Below are positions 25,453 to 33,444 of a stretch of 64,000 nucleotides of DNA, piece by piece. This stretch comes from Streptomyces sp. NBC_00273 (GTDB lineage: Bacteria > Actinomycetota > Actinomycetes > Streptomycetales > Streptomycetaceae), in NCBI RefSeq assembly GCF_036178145.1, contig NZ_CP108067.1:2790001-2854000 (forward strand), given 5' to 3'. Below the pieces are notes generated by a model that was given only the letters and a program-made list of their open reading frames with translations, had not been told where the DNA came from and did not search any database. The translations under genes and the position numbers were made by a program. How positions within the stretch are numbered: position 1 is the stretch's first letter; each line of letters begins with the position of its first letter.

Positions 25453-25956
25453 TCAGCTCGCCCGTACGGGGGCCCACAGGCTGACGCTCCACACGTCCCC
25501 GTGGCCCGCGTGGTAGCCCCGCTCCTCCTCCTCGTCGTCCACGACGATCACCGAGACGTGGGACGCCGCCGCCCGGTACTCCAGGAAGCCGCCCTGGTCG
25601 CCGACCTCGAGTTCCGGGGCTCCGGGGACGCGCGCGAGTGCGTCGCGCACGTCCCCCCAGGCGACGTAGCGGGGGAACTCGACCCCCGTGGTCCGTGCCC
25701 AGTCCTCCGCCCCGTCCGGGCCGGACGCGAGCCGGTGCAGTTCGATGGAGCCGCCGGACATCACCCACGCGTTGCCGTGGTTGAAGTAGAACTCGACGAA
25801 CCCGTAGTCACGGCGCAGCGACCGGCCTTCCTCGTCGACCACGTCGACGAAGCGGTGGCGGACGGCCCGGTCGACCTCGCCGAGGGTGGAACCGATGCCG
25901 ATCCCGTGCAGACGGCCGGTCCTGAGGAAGGAGGCGAGGAATTCGACGCCGGTCAC
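25453..25956 (-). CDS. Unknown soluble protein, second gene of a two-gene unit
   Basis: A 167-residue acidic protein starting (GTG, 25956) TGVEFLASFLRTGRLHGIGIGSTLGEVDRAVRHRFVDVVD, then RDYGFVEFYFNHGNAWVMSGGSIELHRL. The alternating short strands and acidic nature resemble small immunity-type proteins, but I cannot assign a family. Its start overlaps the end of the next upstream gene (GTGA), so the two are translated together. Confidence 0.7.
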   Translation of the reverse strand: MTGVEFLASFLRTGRLHGIGIGSTLGEVDRAVRHRFVDVVDEEGRSLRRDYGFVEFYFNHGNAWVMSGGSIELHRLASGPDGAEDWARTTGVEFPRYVAWGDVRDALARVPGAPELEVGDQGGFLEYRAAASHVSVIVVDDEEEERGYHAGHGDVWSVSLWAPVRAS

Positions 25957-26384
25957 CACGGCCGCGGGCTCCGTAGCGGCAGCTCCGCAGCGCCCCATGC
26001 GAAGGCATAGGGGTCCGCGCCGCCCGTGTACGAGCAGCTGATTCCGGTATCGGGCAGGTCGAACTCCGCTCGCAGCCACCCGTCCATGGCGAGGCCAGCG
26101 ACCTCCGGCCGGTAGTCGGTCAGCGGGAAGTCGAGGGAGACGATCTCGAGGTGCACGCCCTCCGGATGCCTGGCGCACAGCTCCTCGGCACGGAGCGCGA
26201 CGACGAAGGAGAGCCAGGCCAGGTCCTCCCAGAACACGCCCGCCGCCGGGAGCAGGAGGCGGACTCCCCGGTGGATCCCCACGGAAGGCGCCGCTGCTTC
26301 GCCCGGTGGCACGATCCGGACCGAGAGGTCCGCCGCCAGTCCGCCGAGCGGGCTCCTGAGCCGGTACGTGAACGTTCGAGTCAT
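25953..26384 (-). CDS. Unknown soluble protein, first gene of a two-gene unit
   Basis: A 143-residue protein from the ATG at 26384 (MTRTFTYRLRSPLGGLAADLSVRIVPP) ending in DPYAFAWGAAELPLRSPRPW. Beta-rich at first, then a helix (LAWLSFVVALRAEELCARHPEGVHLEIVSLDFPLTDYRPE). I recognise no domain. It is coupled to the gene at 25453-25956 and divergent from the hydrolase at 26609. The pairing of two small coupled proteins recalls effector/immunity remnants, but no toxin domain is visible. Confidence 0.7.
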   Translation of the reverse strand: MTRTFTYRLRSPLGGLAADLSVRIVPPGEAAAPSVGIHRGVRLLLPAAGVFWEDLAWLSFVVALRAEELCARHPEGVHLEIVSLDFPLTDYRPEVAGLAMDGWLRAEFDLPDTGISCSYTGGADPYAFAWGAAELPLRSPRPW

Positions 26385-26457
26385 TTCAGCTTCGGCACTT
26401 CCGGAGGTACGTCCGGCCCAACGACCGGGCTGGGCTGCGGGTTTGCACCTCGGCCCT

Positions 26458-26598
26458 CCTCGCTCGTGGTCACGGCAGGGATCATCACACGTTCGCTTTT
26501 CCGCGTGCAACGTCACGCCACCGCCCGGCGGCCGACGGGCCGGGGCCGGAAACCGTTGGACGTCGTCCGCGATGTGCGCAGGATGGCCACGAGCGAGG
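26458..26598. repeat. Separated perfect 12-bp inverted repeat in a divergent promoter region
   Basis: CCTCGCTCGTGG (26458-26469) and CCACGAGCGAGG (26587-26598) are exact complements 117 bp apart. The right arm overlaps the GAGGGAGG ribosome site of the hydrolase gene. This could be a pair of operator half-sites for a looping regulator or long-range RNA pairing. Confidence 0.5.
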
Positions 26599-26608
26599 GA
26601 GGTCGGTC

Positions 26609-27469
26609 ATGTCATCCGCCGAAGTGACCACGGAGACGGTGCGCTCCGAGGACGGGGCCACGGTCCGGATCCGGCTCCACCGGAGTCCCGACGATCCGTC
26701 GGCAGCGGTGCTGGTGTGCCTGCCCGCCATGGGCACCAGGGCCGTCTCCTACACGCCCCTGGCGGAGGCCCTCGTAGAAGCGGGGTTCCAGGTGGTCATC
26801 GGGGAGTTGCGGGGGCAGGGCACGAGCTCGGTCCAGGTGCGGCGCGGGGTGCGCTACGGCTACCACGAGATGGTGGCGTACGACTGCCCCGCGCTCTTCC
26901 GGGCCGTCGCGGCCGCGTTCCCCCGGGCGCCGCGCCACCTGCTCGGGCACAGCCTCGGCGGGCAGCTCGGCGTGCTCTACCTCAGCCGGGAGCCGCACAT
27001 GGCCGCGGGCGCGATCCTGGTCGGCGCCCCGTCCTGCCACTACCGCGGCTGGCCCTTCCCGCAGAGCCTGGGCATGCTCGCGGGGTTCCAGCTCGCCGCC
27101 GCCTTCGCCACCGCCTACGGGTACTTCCCCGGCCGCCGCCTGGGGGTGCTGGGGAACGACTCCGCCCAGGTCCTGCGGGACATGGCCACCCAGGTCCGGA
27201 CGGGCCGCTACGACGTGCCGTCCTCACCGGTGGACTTCGAGCCCCGGCTGGCCGCGATGGACCTGCCGGTGCTGGCGGTGGCCATCGCCGGCGACCCCAT
27301 GGCACCGCCCGGCGGAGTGCGGGGGCTCTGCGACAAGCTCACGAGCGCGCGGGTGACGTACGAGGAGCTCGCACTCGGCGAAGGCGCACCGGGCGGCCGC
27401 CACTACGGCTGGATCCGCGACAACGCCGCACTCGTCGCACGGGTACGGGACTTCGTGGACCGGGCCTGA
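26609..27469 (+). CDS. Alpha/beta hydrolase
   Basis: A 286-residue hydrolase with the nucleophile elbow GHSLGGQ, a central strand VLVCLPAMGTRAVSY (oxyanion region) and IGELRGQGTSS. The late acid candidate is AIAGDPMAPPGG and the catalytic His lies in GGRHYGWIRDN near the C-terminus. The class is lipase/serine aminopeptidase-like; substrate unknown. The ATG at 26609 has GGGAGG upstream. It is divergent from the two-gene unknown unit and convergent with the TolB-like gene. Confidence 0.88.
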   Translation: MSSAEVTTETVRSEDGATVRIRLHRSPDDPSAAVLVCLPAMGTRAVSYTPLAEALVEAGFQVVIGELRGQGTSSVQVRRGVRYGYHEMVAYDCPALFRAVAAAFPRAPRHLLGHSLGGQLGVLYLSREPHMAAGAILVGAPSCHYRGWPFPQSLGMLAGFQLAAAFATAYGYFPGRRLGVLGNDSAQVLRDMATQVRTGRYDVPSSPVDFEPRLAAMDLPVLAVAIAGDPMAPPGGVRGLCDKLTSARVTYEELALGEGAPGGRHYGWIRDNAALVARVRDFVDRA

Positions 27470-27488
27470 CACTCCTCGCAGGTGTCAG
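27466..27488. terminator. Hairpin containing both stop codons of convergent genes
   Basis: CTGACAC (27466-27472) and GTGTCAG (27482-27488) are perfect complements around a 9-nt loop. The TGA of the hydrolase and the TGA of the TolB-like gene lie in opposite arms. It is a likely bidirectional terminator. Confidence 0.6.
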
Positions 27489-28504
27489 CCGAGCCGGGCC
27501 GGGGAGGAGGCTCCCGGGGCCAGCAGGTGCGGGGTGCCACTGCCGTCGGCGGGCACGGTCCACAGGTCCGTGCTGTCGGCGGCGCCGTCGGTGGGCAGGC
27601 CGTAGGCGAGCGTACGGTCGTCGAGCCAGGCGGCCTGGTCGTCCACGCTGCGCTTCTCCGCGAGCGCGTGGTCGCGCAGCGTCCCGAGGTCCATCACGTG
27701 CTCGCGCCACAGCGAGGCCCCGGCCCGGACCCGCTTCTTGTACGCGATGCGCGTCTCGTCCGGAGACAGGGAAGGGCATTCGACGTTCTTGACCAGGGTC
27801 TTGACGCTGCGCCCCGAGATCGATCCCTTGACCAGGTGGGTCTCGCCGCCGGTGGAGACGGTGGCGTAGAAGGTGTCGTCGTCCTTGGAGAAGGTGACCC
27901 CCCAGAAGTTGACGTCCTGGGCGCGGTGCTCCCGGCCGTCCATGTCGATGGCGAACTCCTCCAGGTTCGCCTCCAGCTTCCAGGTGCGGGTGTCCACGAT
28001 CGCGGTACGGGTGGAGAAGAACGCGGCGCCGTAGGACTCGCCGGAGACGAAGACGGTCCAGGCGGCGAACCGGCCGCTGGGCGAGACGCGGGCCCGGCTC
28101 GGGGTGCCCGCGAGGGGGAAGCTGCGCAGCGTGCGCAGTTCGGAGTCGACGATCAGGGCCTTGTTGTCCTGGGCGAGCGCGCCGGGCGTGGAGCGCAGGC
28201 ACACGCCGGTGCCCGCGGCGGCGTAGAAGCGCTGGCAGCCCAGTTCGGAGGCGGTGCGCGCGGACTCGGGTGCGTCGGCCGGGACCGAGGCGAGGGTTCC
28301 GCGGTGCGGTCCCTGACCGCCGTTGAGGAAGGTCAGGGAGCCGGGCCGGTCGAGCGTGACGGTCCCGGCGGCGATCGTCGGACCGCCGGCCGACGGCTCG
28401 TCGTCGCGCGTGGCGGCGCGCAGCACCAGTGCGACGGCGAGGCCCCCGAGCAGCAGCACCGCCACCGCGAGGACGAGCAGGCGGCGTGAGTTCGACAGCG
28501 TCAT
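27485..28504 (-). CDS. TolB-like beta-propeller protein with N-terminal membrane anchor
   Basis: A 339-residue protein with an N-terminal hydrophobic helix (LLVLAVAVLLLGGLAVALVLRA) and propeller-type repeats such as RVSPSGRFAAWTVF, TFSKDDDTFYATVSTGGETHLV, SLSPDETRIAYKKRV and WLDDRTLAYGLP, the DxxR/W pattern of TolB/WD40-like blades. It is probably exported and anchored; function unknown. Its ATG overlaps the stop of the MFS gene upstream, so the two are coupled, perhaps as transporter and outer-face partner. Confidence 0.85.
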   Translation of the reverse strand: MTLSNSRRLLVLAVAVLLLGGLAVALVLRAATRDDEPSAGGPTIAAGTVTLDRPGSLTFLNGGQGPHRGTLASVPADAPESARTASELGCQRFYAAAGTGVCLRSTPGALAQDNKALIVDSELRTLRSFPLAGTPSRARVSPSGRFAAWTVFVSGESYGAAFFSTRTAIVDTRTWKLEANLEEFAIDMDGREHRAQDVNFWGVTFSKDDDTFYATVSTGGETHLVKGSISGRSVKTLVKNVECPSLSPDETRIAYKKRVRAGASLWREHVMDLGTLRDHALAEKRSVDDQAAWLDDRTLAYGLPTDGAADSTDLWTVPADGSGTPHLLAPGASSPARLG

Positions 28505-29907
28505 CTGGGGGGCCTCACGGGCTTCGGGTTCGACTTCGGTTTCGGGTTCGGGTTCGGTTCGGGTCGGGTGTCCTGGGGCGCTGCCGGGCGCAGGACGAAG
28601 CCGGCGACGGCGGCGCAGCACAGCAGCCCGACCGCGGCGGCGGCCAGCGCCGGGCCGGTGCCCCAGAGCGTCCAGGCCGCGCCGAAGGCCAGCGAGCAGC
28701 CGAAGCGGGCCAGCGCCTGGCCGGTGCCGACCAGGGCCATGCCGGTGGCGCGCAGCTCGCCGGGGACGGTGGCGGCGACGGCGGCGGGCAGCACGCCGTC
28801 GGTGGCGGCGTAGAACATGCCGTGCAGGGCGAGGACGAGGTAGGGCAGGGCGGGCCAGGCGGGGGCCCACAGCAGCAGCCCGTAGCCGGCCAGCAGGAGG
28901 GCGTGGCCGGTGAGGAAGACGGTGCGCCGGCCGATCCGGTCGGCGAGGGCTCCGGCGGGCACGGCGAGCAGCAGGAACACGGCGGCGGTGCCCAGCGGCA
29001 TGAGCGGGAACCACTGGTCGCCGATGCCGGTGCGGCGTTGCAGGAGCAGGTAGACGAAGGCGTCGCTGACGGTGGTCAGGCCCAGCAGGACGGCGCAGAC
29101 GGCCAGGTTGCGCAGGCGGGGCAGGCGCAACAGGCCGAGCGCGTCGCGCAGTCGTACGGGGGCCGGCCGGTCCGCGCCGGGGACGGCGGCGACCTCTGCG
29201 GTGGCCGTGGCGGTGGTGGCGGCCTCTGCGGTGGCCTTGGCTCCGCCGGACGGCCCGGGCCGGGTGTCGCCGCCGGACGGGACGAACAGCATGAGCACCA
29301 CGACACCGAGTACGGCGACGCAGGCGCTGACGCCGAAGACGGCGTCGTAGCCGTCGACCGTCAGGCTCAGGATGAAGAAGGCGGCGAGCGGGCCGAGCAG
29401 CGCCCCGGTGGTGTCCATCGCCCGGTGCACGCCGAAGGCGCGCCCTTGTAACTCGGGCGGTGTGGACAGGGAGATCAGCGCGTCGCGCGGGGCCGTGCGC
29501 AGTCCCTTGCCGGTGCGTTCCAGCGTGAGGATCACGCTGATCGGGCCCAGGCTGTGGGCGAACAGGAGCAGCGGTTTGCACAGGGCCGACAGGCCGTAGC
29601 CGATGCCGGCGATCAACTTGTGGTTGCGGACCCGGTCGGCGAGGTGGCCGCCGGTCAGCTGCACGAGGGCACTGACCCCGTTGTAGACGCCGTCCAGCGC
29701 CCCGAAGCCGAGGGGGCTCAGGCCCAGGCCGGCGATCAGGTACAGGGGTAGGACGGCGGTGACCATCTCGGAGGAGATGTCGGTGATCATGCTGACCGTG
29801 CCCAGGGCGAGGACGGTCGAGGCGACCGCGGGAGCCCGGACGGGTCCCCGGTCCGCAGCGGTCTTCGCACCCCCGGGCGCGGGCGCGGAGCGGTCCGCGA
29901 GGTACAT
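28501..29907 (-). CDS. MFS transporter with Pro/Asn/Lys repeat tail
   Basis: A 12-TM-type transporter of 468 residues, starting MYLADRSAPAPGG. Recognisable segments are FGALDGVYNGVSALVQLTGGHLADRVRNHK (motif A), LERTGKGLRTAPRDALIS and AGALADRIGRRTV. A central linker is Ala/Thr-rich. The LERTGKGLRTAPRDALI motif is typical of a broad bacterial MFS group of unknown substrate. The C-terminal tail PNPNPKPKSNPKP comes from TTCGGG-type hexamer repeats (about 28521-28570). The ATG at 29907 has GGGAG upstream. Confidence 0.9.
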   Translation of the reverse strand: MYLADRSAPAPGGAKTAADRGPVRAPAVASTVLALGTVSMITDISSEMVTAVLPLYLIAGLGLSPLGFGALDGVYNGVSALVQLTGGHLADRVRNHKLIAGIGYGLSALCKPLLLFAHSLGPISVILTLERTGKGLRTAPRDALISLSTPPELQGRAFGVHRAMDTTGALLGPLAAFFILSLTVDGYDAVFGVSACVAVLGVVVLMLFVPSGGDTRPGPSGGAKATAEAATTATATAEVAAVPGADRPAPVRLRDALGLLRLPRLRNLAVCAVLLGLTTVSDAFVYLLLQRRTGIGDQWFPLMPLGTAAVFLLLAVPAGALADRIGRRTVFLTGHALLLAGYGLLLWAPAWPALPYLVLALHGMFYAATDGVLPAAVAATVPGELRATGMALVGTGQALARFGCSLAFGAAWTLWGTGPALAAAAVGLLCCAAVAGFVLRPAAPQDTRPEPNPNPKPKSNPKPVRPPR

Positions 29908-29940
29908 GCTCTGGAGCTCCCGATGCCGACGGACTGAGTT

Positions 29941-29958
29941 CACTCGAACGTGCGAGTG
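29941..29958. promoter_or_regulatory. Operator-like inverted repeat upstream of the MFS gene
   Basis: CACTCG-N6-CGAGTG is a perfect inverted repeat 34 bp before the MFS ATG, inside a 128-bp gap that is AT-richer than its surroundings. Its position suits a repressor site over the promoter or 5' leader. Confidence 0.45.
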
Positions 29959-30035
29959 GAACCCTAATGGTTGTACGTGCCAACGGTGCGGCGTACGAAC
30001 AGATTCGGCCGTACGCCCCCGCATCGGCCGGGGGT

Positions 30036-30920
30036 TCAGCCCTCCCGGCTGCTCTCGTCCCGCAGCCACGTGGAGAAGTCCTGGTCGCGGATGGCCTTCC
30101 GGGAGCCCCGGCGGGCGGCGAGCGCGGCCACCACGAACACCACCACCCCCGGCAGTAGCGCCGGTTGGGCCCGCAGCAGGGCGCGCAGATCGGCCGTGCC
30201 GGTACGCGCTGTCTGCTCCGACACCTGCTCCGCTGCGGCTTCCGGCGCACCCGCCCGTCGCGCCGCCTGGAAGCGCTCGTACTCGGCGGAGGAGGTCGCC
30301 GCGCGGACCCGCCGCCGGATCAGGTCGGACCAGGTGCGCGGCGGGCGGACGACCACCCGGGCCTCCTCGACCACGCGCCGCTCCCCGGGCGCGAAGGCCA
30401 GCGACGCGGCCAGGTCGTCGGCCATCAGCGGGGGCAGCGCGGCGATCCGCGCGTGCCCCGCCTCGGTCACGGCGATGACCCCCCGGCCGAAGAGCCCCTC
30501 TCGGACGGCGGGCAGCCGCTGCCACACCCGGTAGTACGCCCGCACCGGCCAGGCGCAGCCGCCCAGCGGGACGTCCCGGCCGGGGGCGGCGGCGAGCAGC
30601 TCCGGGCTCCGGTCGAGGGTGTCCACCAGGGCCCCCACGTCGGCGGCCCCGACGACGACGTCGGCGTCCACGTACAGCCGGGGGAAACCCCGCGCGTGCT
30701 CGTCGCCGACCCGCAGCGCCCGGTGTTTGGAGGGGGTCGGGATCTCGACCACCCGTACGCGGTCGCCGCGCTCGCCCGCCACGCGGGCGGTGTCGTCCGT
30801 ACAGCCGTTGCACACCACGACGATGTCGGGCCCGGACGCCGAGGTGTCGGCCAGGAGCGCGTCGAGGAGGCGGCCGATGACCCGGCCTTCGTTGTGGGCC
30901 GGTATCACGATGCTGGTCAC
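30036..30920 (-). CDS. Family 2 glycosyltransferase with C-terminal membrane helix
   Basis: A 294-residue GT-A enzyme: TSIVIPAHNEGRVIGRLLDALL, VVCNGCTDDTA and the metal site YVDADVVVGA (DxD). A late hydrophobic segment (LLPGVVVFVVAALAARRG) may anchor it. I use the GTG at 30920; another GTG 15 nt upstream is possible. It lies beside the polysaccharide operon but is divergent from it, and may add a sugar to the same polymer or to a lipid. Confidence 0.85.
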   Translation of the reverse strand: MTSIVIPAHNEGRVIGRLLDALLADTSASGPDIVVVCNGCTDDTARVAGERGDRVRVVEIPTPSKHRALRVGDEHARGFPRLYVDADVVVGAADVGALVDTLDRSPELLAAAPGRDVPLGGCAWPVRAYYRVWQRLPAVREGLFGRGVIAVTEAGHARIAALPPLMADDLAASLAFAPGERRVVEEARVVVRPPRTWSDLIRRRVRAATSSAEYERFQAARRAGAPEAAAEQVSEQTARTGTADLRALLRAQPALLPGVVVFVVAALAARRGSRKAIRDQDFSTWLRDESSREG

Positions 30921-31292
30921 CCGGGCAGTATGCACGGTCGAACACCCGCTCCAGGCGATTACGTCAACTCTGCCCGGGGGTACGCCCGGTGGACTAGATT
31001 GAGCGGCGCCGACCGGATTCGGCACGCTTCGGCGGAGCGGTGTCCGGCAGCGGGCTTAGGCGGTAAGCGGTACGGGTTCGGCCTGCTTGTGGGGAACAGG
31101 CGGTCGGGCCGGGGGGCGAAGCACACGGATCACGTAGGGCATCGGTTGTGGGGGGCCATCACCGTTGAGCAGGTCACGCACGGGACGCCCAGGCGTCCGG
31201 GCTGCCGTCGACGGCATCTCCCTCCATCACACGCGTCCCGGCCATGAGTTGGCGACACGCCGTCCGGCGTGCGCGGAAGGAAGGGAATCGCC
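30921..31292 (+). promoter_or_regulatory. Structured leader of the polysaccharide operon
   Basis: This 372-bp gap has no convincing gene. The last 110 bp holds three perfect inverted repeats in a row: GGACGCC-CA-GGCGTCC (31183-31198), GCCGTCGACGGC (31204-31215) and CACGCC-GTCC-GGCGTG (31256-31271). The last ends about 21 bp before the operon's first start codon. They suggest a folded 5' UTR or a set of operators. Confidence 0.5.
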
Positions 31293-32390
31293 GTGAAGGA
31301 CACCGCGAAGGACGCGGGGCAGGACGCGGGCGCCACCGGCAAGGGGTCCGCCCCCTTAGGTGTCGCCGTGGTCGGTGCGGGCTACTGGGGCCCCAATCTC
31401 GTCCGGAACTTCCAGTCCAGCGATCAGTTCCGGCTGCGCTGGCTCTGCGACCTGAACGTGGACCGGGCCCGGCAGGTGCTCGGCGCGTACTCCACGGTCC
31501 AGGCGACCGGCGACTACGAGGCGGTCCTCGCCGACCCGGAGGTCCACGCGGTCGCCGTGGCCACCCCGGCGGGAACGCACCTCGACGTCGCACTGGCCGC
31601 GTTGCGCGCCGGCAAGCACGTCCTCGTGGAGAAGCCCCTGGCGGCCACGTACGAGGACGGCCTGCGGCTGGTGAACGAGGCCGAGGAGCGCGGTCTCACG
31701 CTGATGTGCGACCACACCTACTGCTACACCCCGGCCGTGGGCCGGATCCGCGAGATGGTCCGCTCCGGCGAACTCGGCGAGATCCACTACGTGGACTCGG
31801 TACGGATCAACCTGGGGCTCGTCCAGAAGGACATCGACGTCCTGTGGGACCTGGCCCCCCACGACCTGTCCGTCCTGGACTTCATCCTCCCGGACCACGT
31901 GCAGCCGGTCGCCGTCGCCGCGCACGGAGCCGATCCCATCGGGGCCGGCCAGTCCTGCGTGGCCTATCTGACCCTCCAGCTGAGCACCGGCGCCATCGCG
32001 CACGTGCACGTCAACTGGCTCTCCCCCACCAAGGTGCGCACCACCATGGTCGGCGGGTCCAAGCGCACGCTGGTGTGGGACGACCTCAACCCCACCCAGC
32101 GCGTCGCGGTGTTCGACCGCGGAGTGGACCTGAGCGCCCCGCAGGAGATCGGCGCGGACGAGCGCCGGGACATGCTCGTCTCCTACCGGACCGGCGACAT
32201 GGTGGCGCCCGCGATCGGCGAGAAGGAGGCTCTGCGCAGCATGGTCGAGGAGTTCGCCACGTCCATCAGGACGGGACGGCCGCCGCTGACGGACGGCCGG
32301 GCGGGACTGAAGGTGCTGGACATCCTGGAAGCCGCCTCCCGGAGCCTGGAGTTCCGCGGAGCGGTCGTCGGACTGCGCACCGGGCGTTGA
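31293..32390 (+). CDS. Gfo/Idh/MocA oxidoreductase, WbpB-like
   Basis: The 365-residue protein has a Rossmann motif GVAVVGAGYWGPNLVRNF, the family signature AGKHVLVEKPLA (Lys of EKP) and WDLAPHDLSVLDF. It starts at the GTG at 31293 with AAGGGA upstream. With a WbpE-like aminotransferase gene in the same operon, the best family guess is 3-oxidation of a UDP-N-acetylglucosaminuronic acid, as by WbpB. It is the first gene of the plus-strand operon. Confidence 0.88.
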   Translation: MKDTAKDAGQDAGATGKGSAPLGVAVVGAGYWGPNLVRNFQSSDQFRLRWLCDLNVDRARQVLGAYSTVQATGDYEAVLADPEVHAVAVATPAGTHLDVALAALRAGKHVLVEKPLAATYEDGLRLVNEAEERGLTLMCDHTYCYTPAVGRIREMVRSGELGEIHYVDSVRINLGLVQKDIDVLWDLAPHDLSVLDFILPDHVQPVAVAAHGADPIGAGQSCVAYLTLQLSTGAIAHVHVNWLSPTKVRTTMVGGSKRTLVWDDLNPTQRVAVFDRGVDLSAPQEIGADERRDMLVSYRTGDMVAPAIGEKEALRSMVEEFATSIRTGRPPLTDGRAGLKVLDILEAASRSLEFRGAVVGLRTGR

Positions 32391-32448
32391 CCGTCCGCAG
32401 TCCGATCACGTGCAAGACCACGACCGAAGATTCAGTGGGGGCAGGGCG

Positions 32449-33444
32449 TTGAGCAGCGTACGAGGCAAGAGGATTCTGGTCACCGGAGGGGCGGGCACGA
32501 TCGGCTCGCACCTGGTGGACCTGCTGGTGGACAACGGAGCACGCGAGGTCGTGGTGCTCGACAACTTCGTGCGGGGGCGGACGGCCAACCTGGCCCGCGC
32601 CCTGCCGAGCGGGGTGGTGGAGGTCGTCGAGGGCGACATCCGCGACGTGGCCGCGGTGCGCAAGGCGACCGAGGGCGCCGAGCTGGTGTTCCATCTCGCC
32701 GCCATTCGGATCACCCAGTGCGCGGAGGAGCCGCGGCTGGCGAACGAGGTCATGGTGGACGGCACCTTCAACGTGCTGGAGGCGGCCGCGGCCGCCGGGG
32801 TGGGCAAGGTGATCGCCTCGTCCTCGGCCTCGGTCTACGGTCTGGCCGAGCAGTTCCCGACCACCGAGCGCCACCACCCGTACAACAACGACACCTTCTA
32901 CGGCGCGGCGAAGGCCTTCAACGAGGGGGTGCTGCGCAGCTTCCACTCCATGTACGGGCTGGACTACGTGGCCCTGCGCTACTTCAACGTGTACGGGCCC
33001 CGGATGGACATCCACGGCCTCTACACCGAGGTGCTGATCCGCTGGATGGAGCGGATCGCCTCGGGCGAGCCGCCGCTGATCCTCGGCGACGGCCTGCAGA
33101 CCATGGACTTCGTCGACGTCCGGGACATCGCGCGCGCCAACCTGCTGGCCGCCGAATCGGACCTGACCGACGAGGTGTTCAACGTCGCGAGCGGCACCGA
33201 GACCAGCCTGCTCCAGCTCGCGCACGGCCTGCTGGAGGCGATGGGCGCCGAGGGCCTGGTGCCCGAGCACGGCCCGGCCCGCGCCGTGAACGGCGTCACC
33301 CGCCGGCTCGCGGACACCTCGCAGGCCGCGGAGCGGCTCGACTTCACCGCCGAGATCGACCTGCGCACCGGCCTTCGGGACCTGGTGCAGTGGTGGCGGG
33401 CCGAGCGCGACGCCGACGCGGCGGCCGCGGAGGCGGGCCGATGA
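32449..33444 (+). CDS. NAD-dependent epimerase/dehydratase (extended SDR)
   Basis: The product is about 331 residues: RILVTGGAGTIGSHLVD (NAD site), VFHLAAIRITQC, and active-site YGAAKAFNE (YxxxK). Substrates of this class are nucleotide sugars (UDP-glucose, UDP-GlcNAc, GDP-mannose). I favour the TTG at 32449 after a G-rich site; a GTG at 32410 is the alternative. The gene overlaps the next by 4 bp. It may make the 4-keto or epimerised sugar used by the aminotransferase that follows. Confidence 0.88.
   Translation: MSSVRGKRILVTGGAGTIGSHLVDLLVDNGAREVVVLDNFVRGRTANLARALPSGVVEVVEGDIRDVAAVRKATEGAELVFHLAAIRITQCAEEPRLANEVMVDGTFNVLEAAAAAGVGKVIASSSASVYGLAEQFPTTERHHPYNNDTFYGAAKAFNEGVLRSFHSMYGLDYVALRYFNVYGPRMDIHGLYTEVLIRWMERIASGEPPLILGDGLQTMDFVDVRDIARANLLAAESDLTDEVFNVASGTETSLLQLAHGLLEAMGAEGLVPEHGPARAVNGVTRRLADTSQAAERLDFTAEIDLRTGLRDLVQWWRAERDADAAAAEAGR

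Noticed and set aside
29759..30534. Several overlapping plus-strand frames near the glycosyltransferase at 30036
   Set aside because: Each is antisense to the MFS or glycosyltransferase gene, with low-complexity Arg/Pro content.
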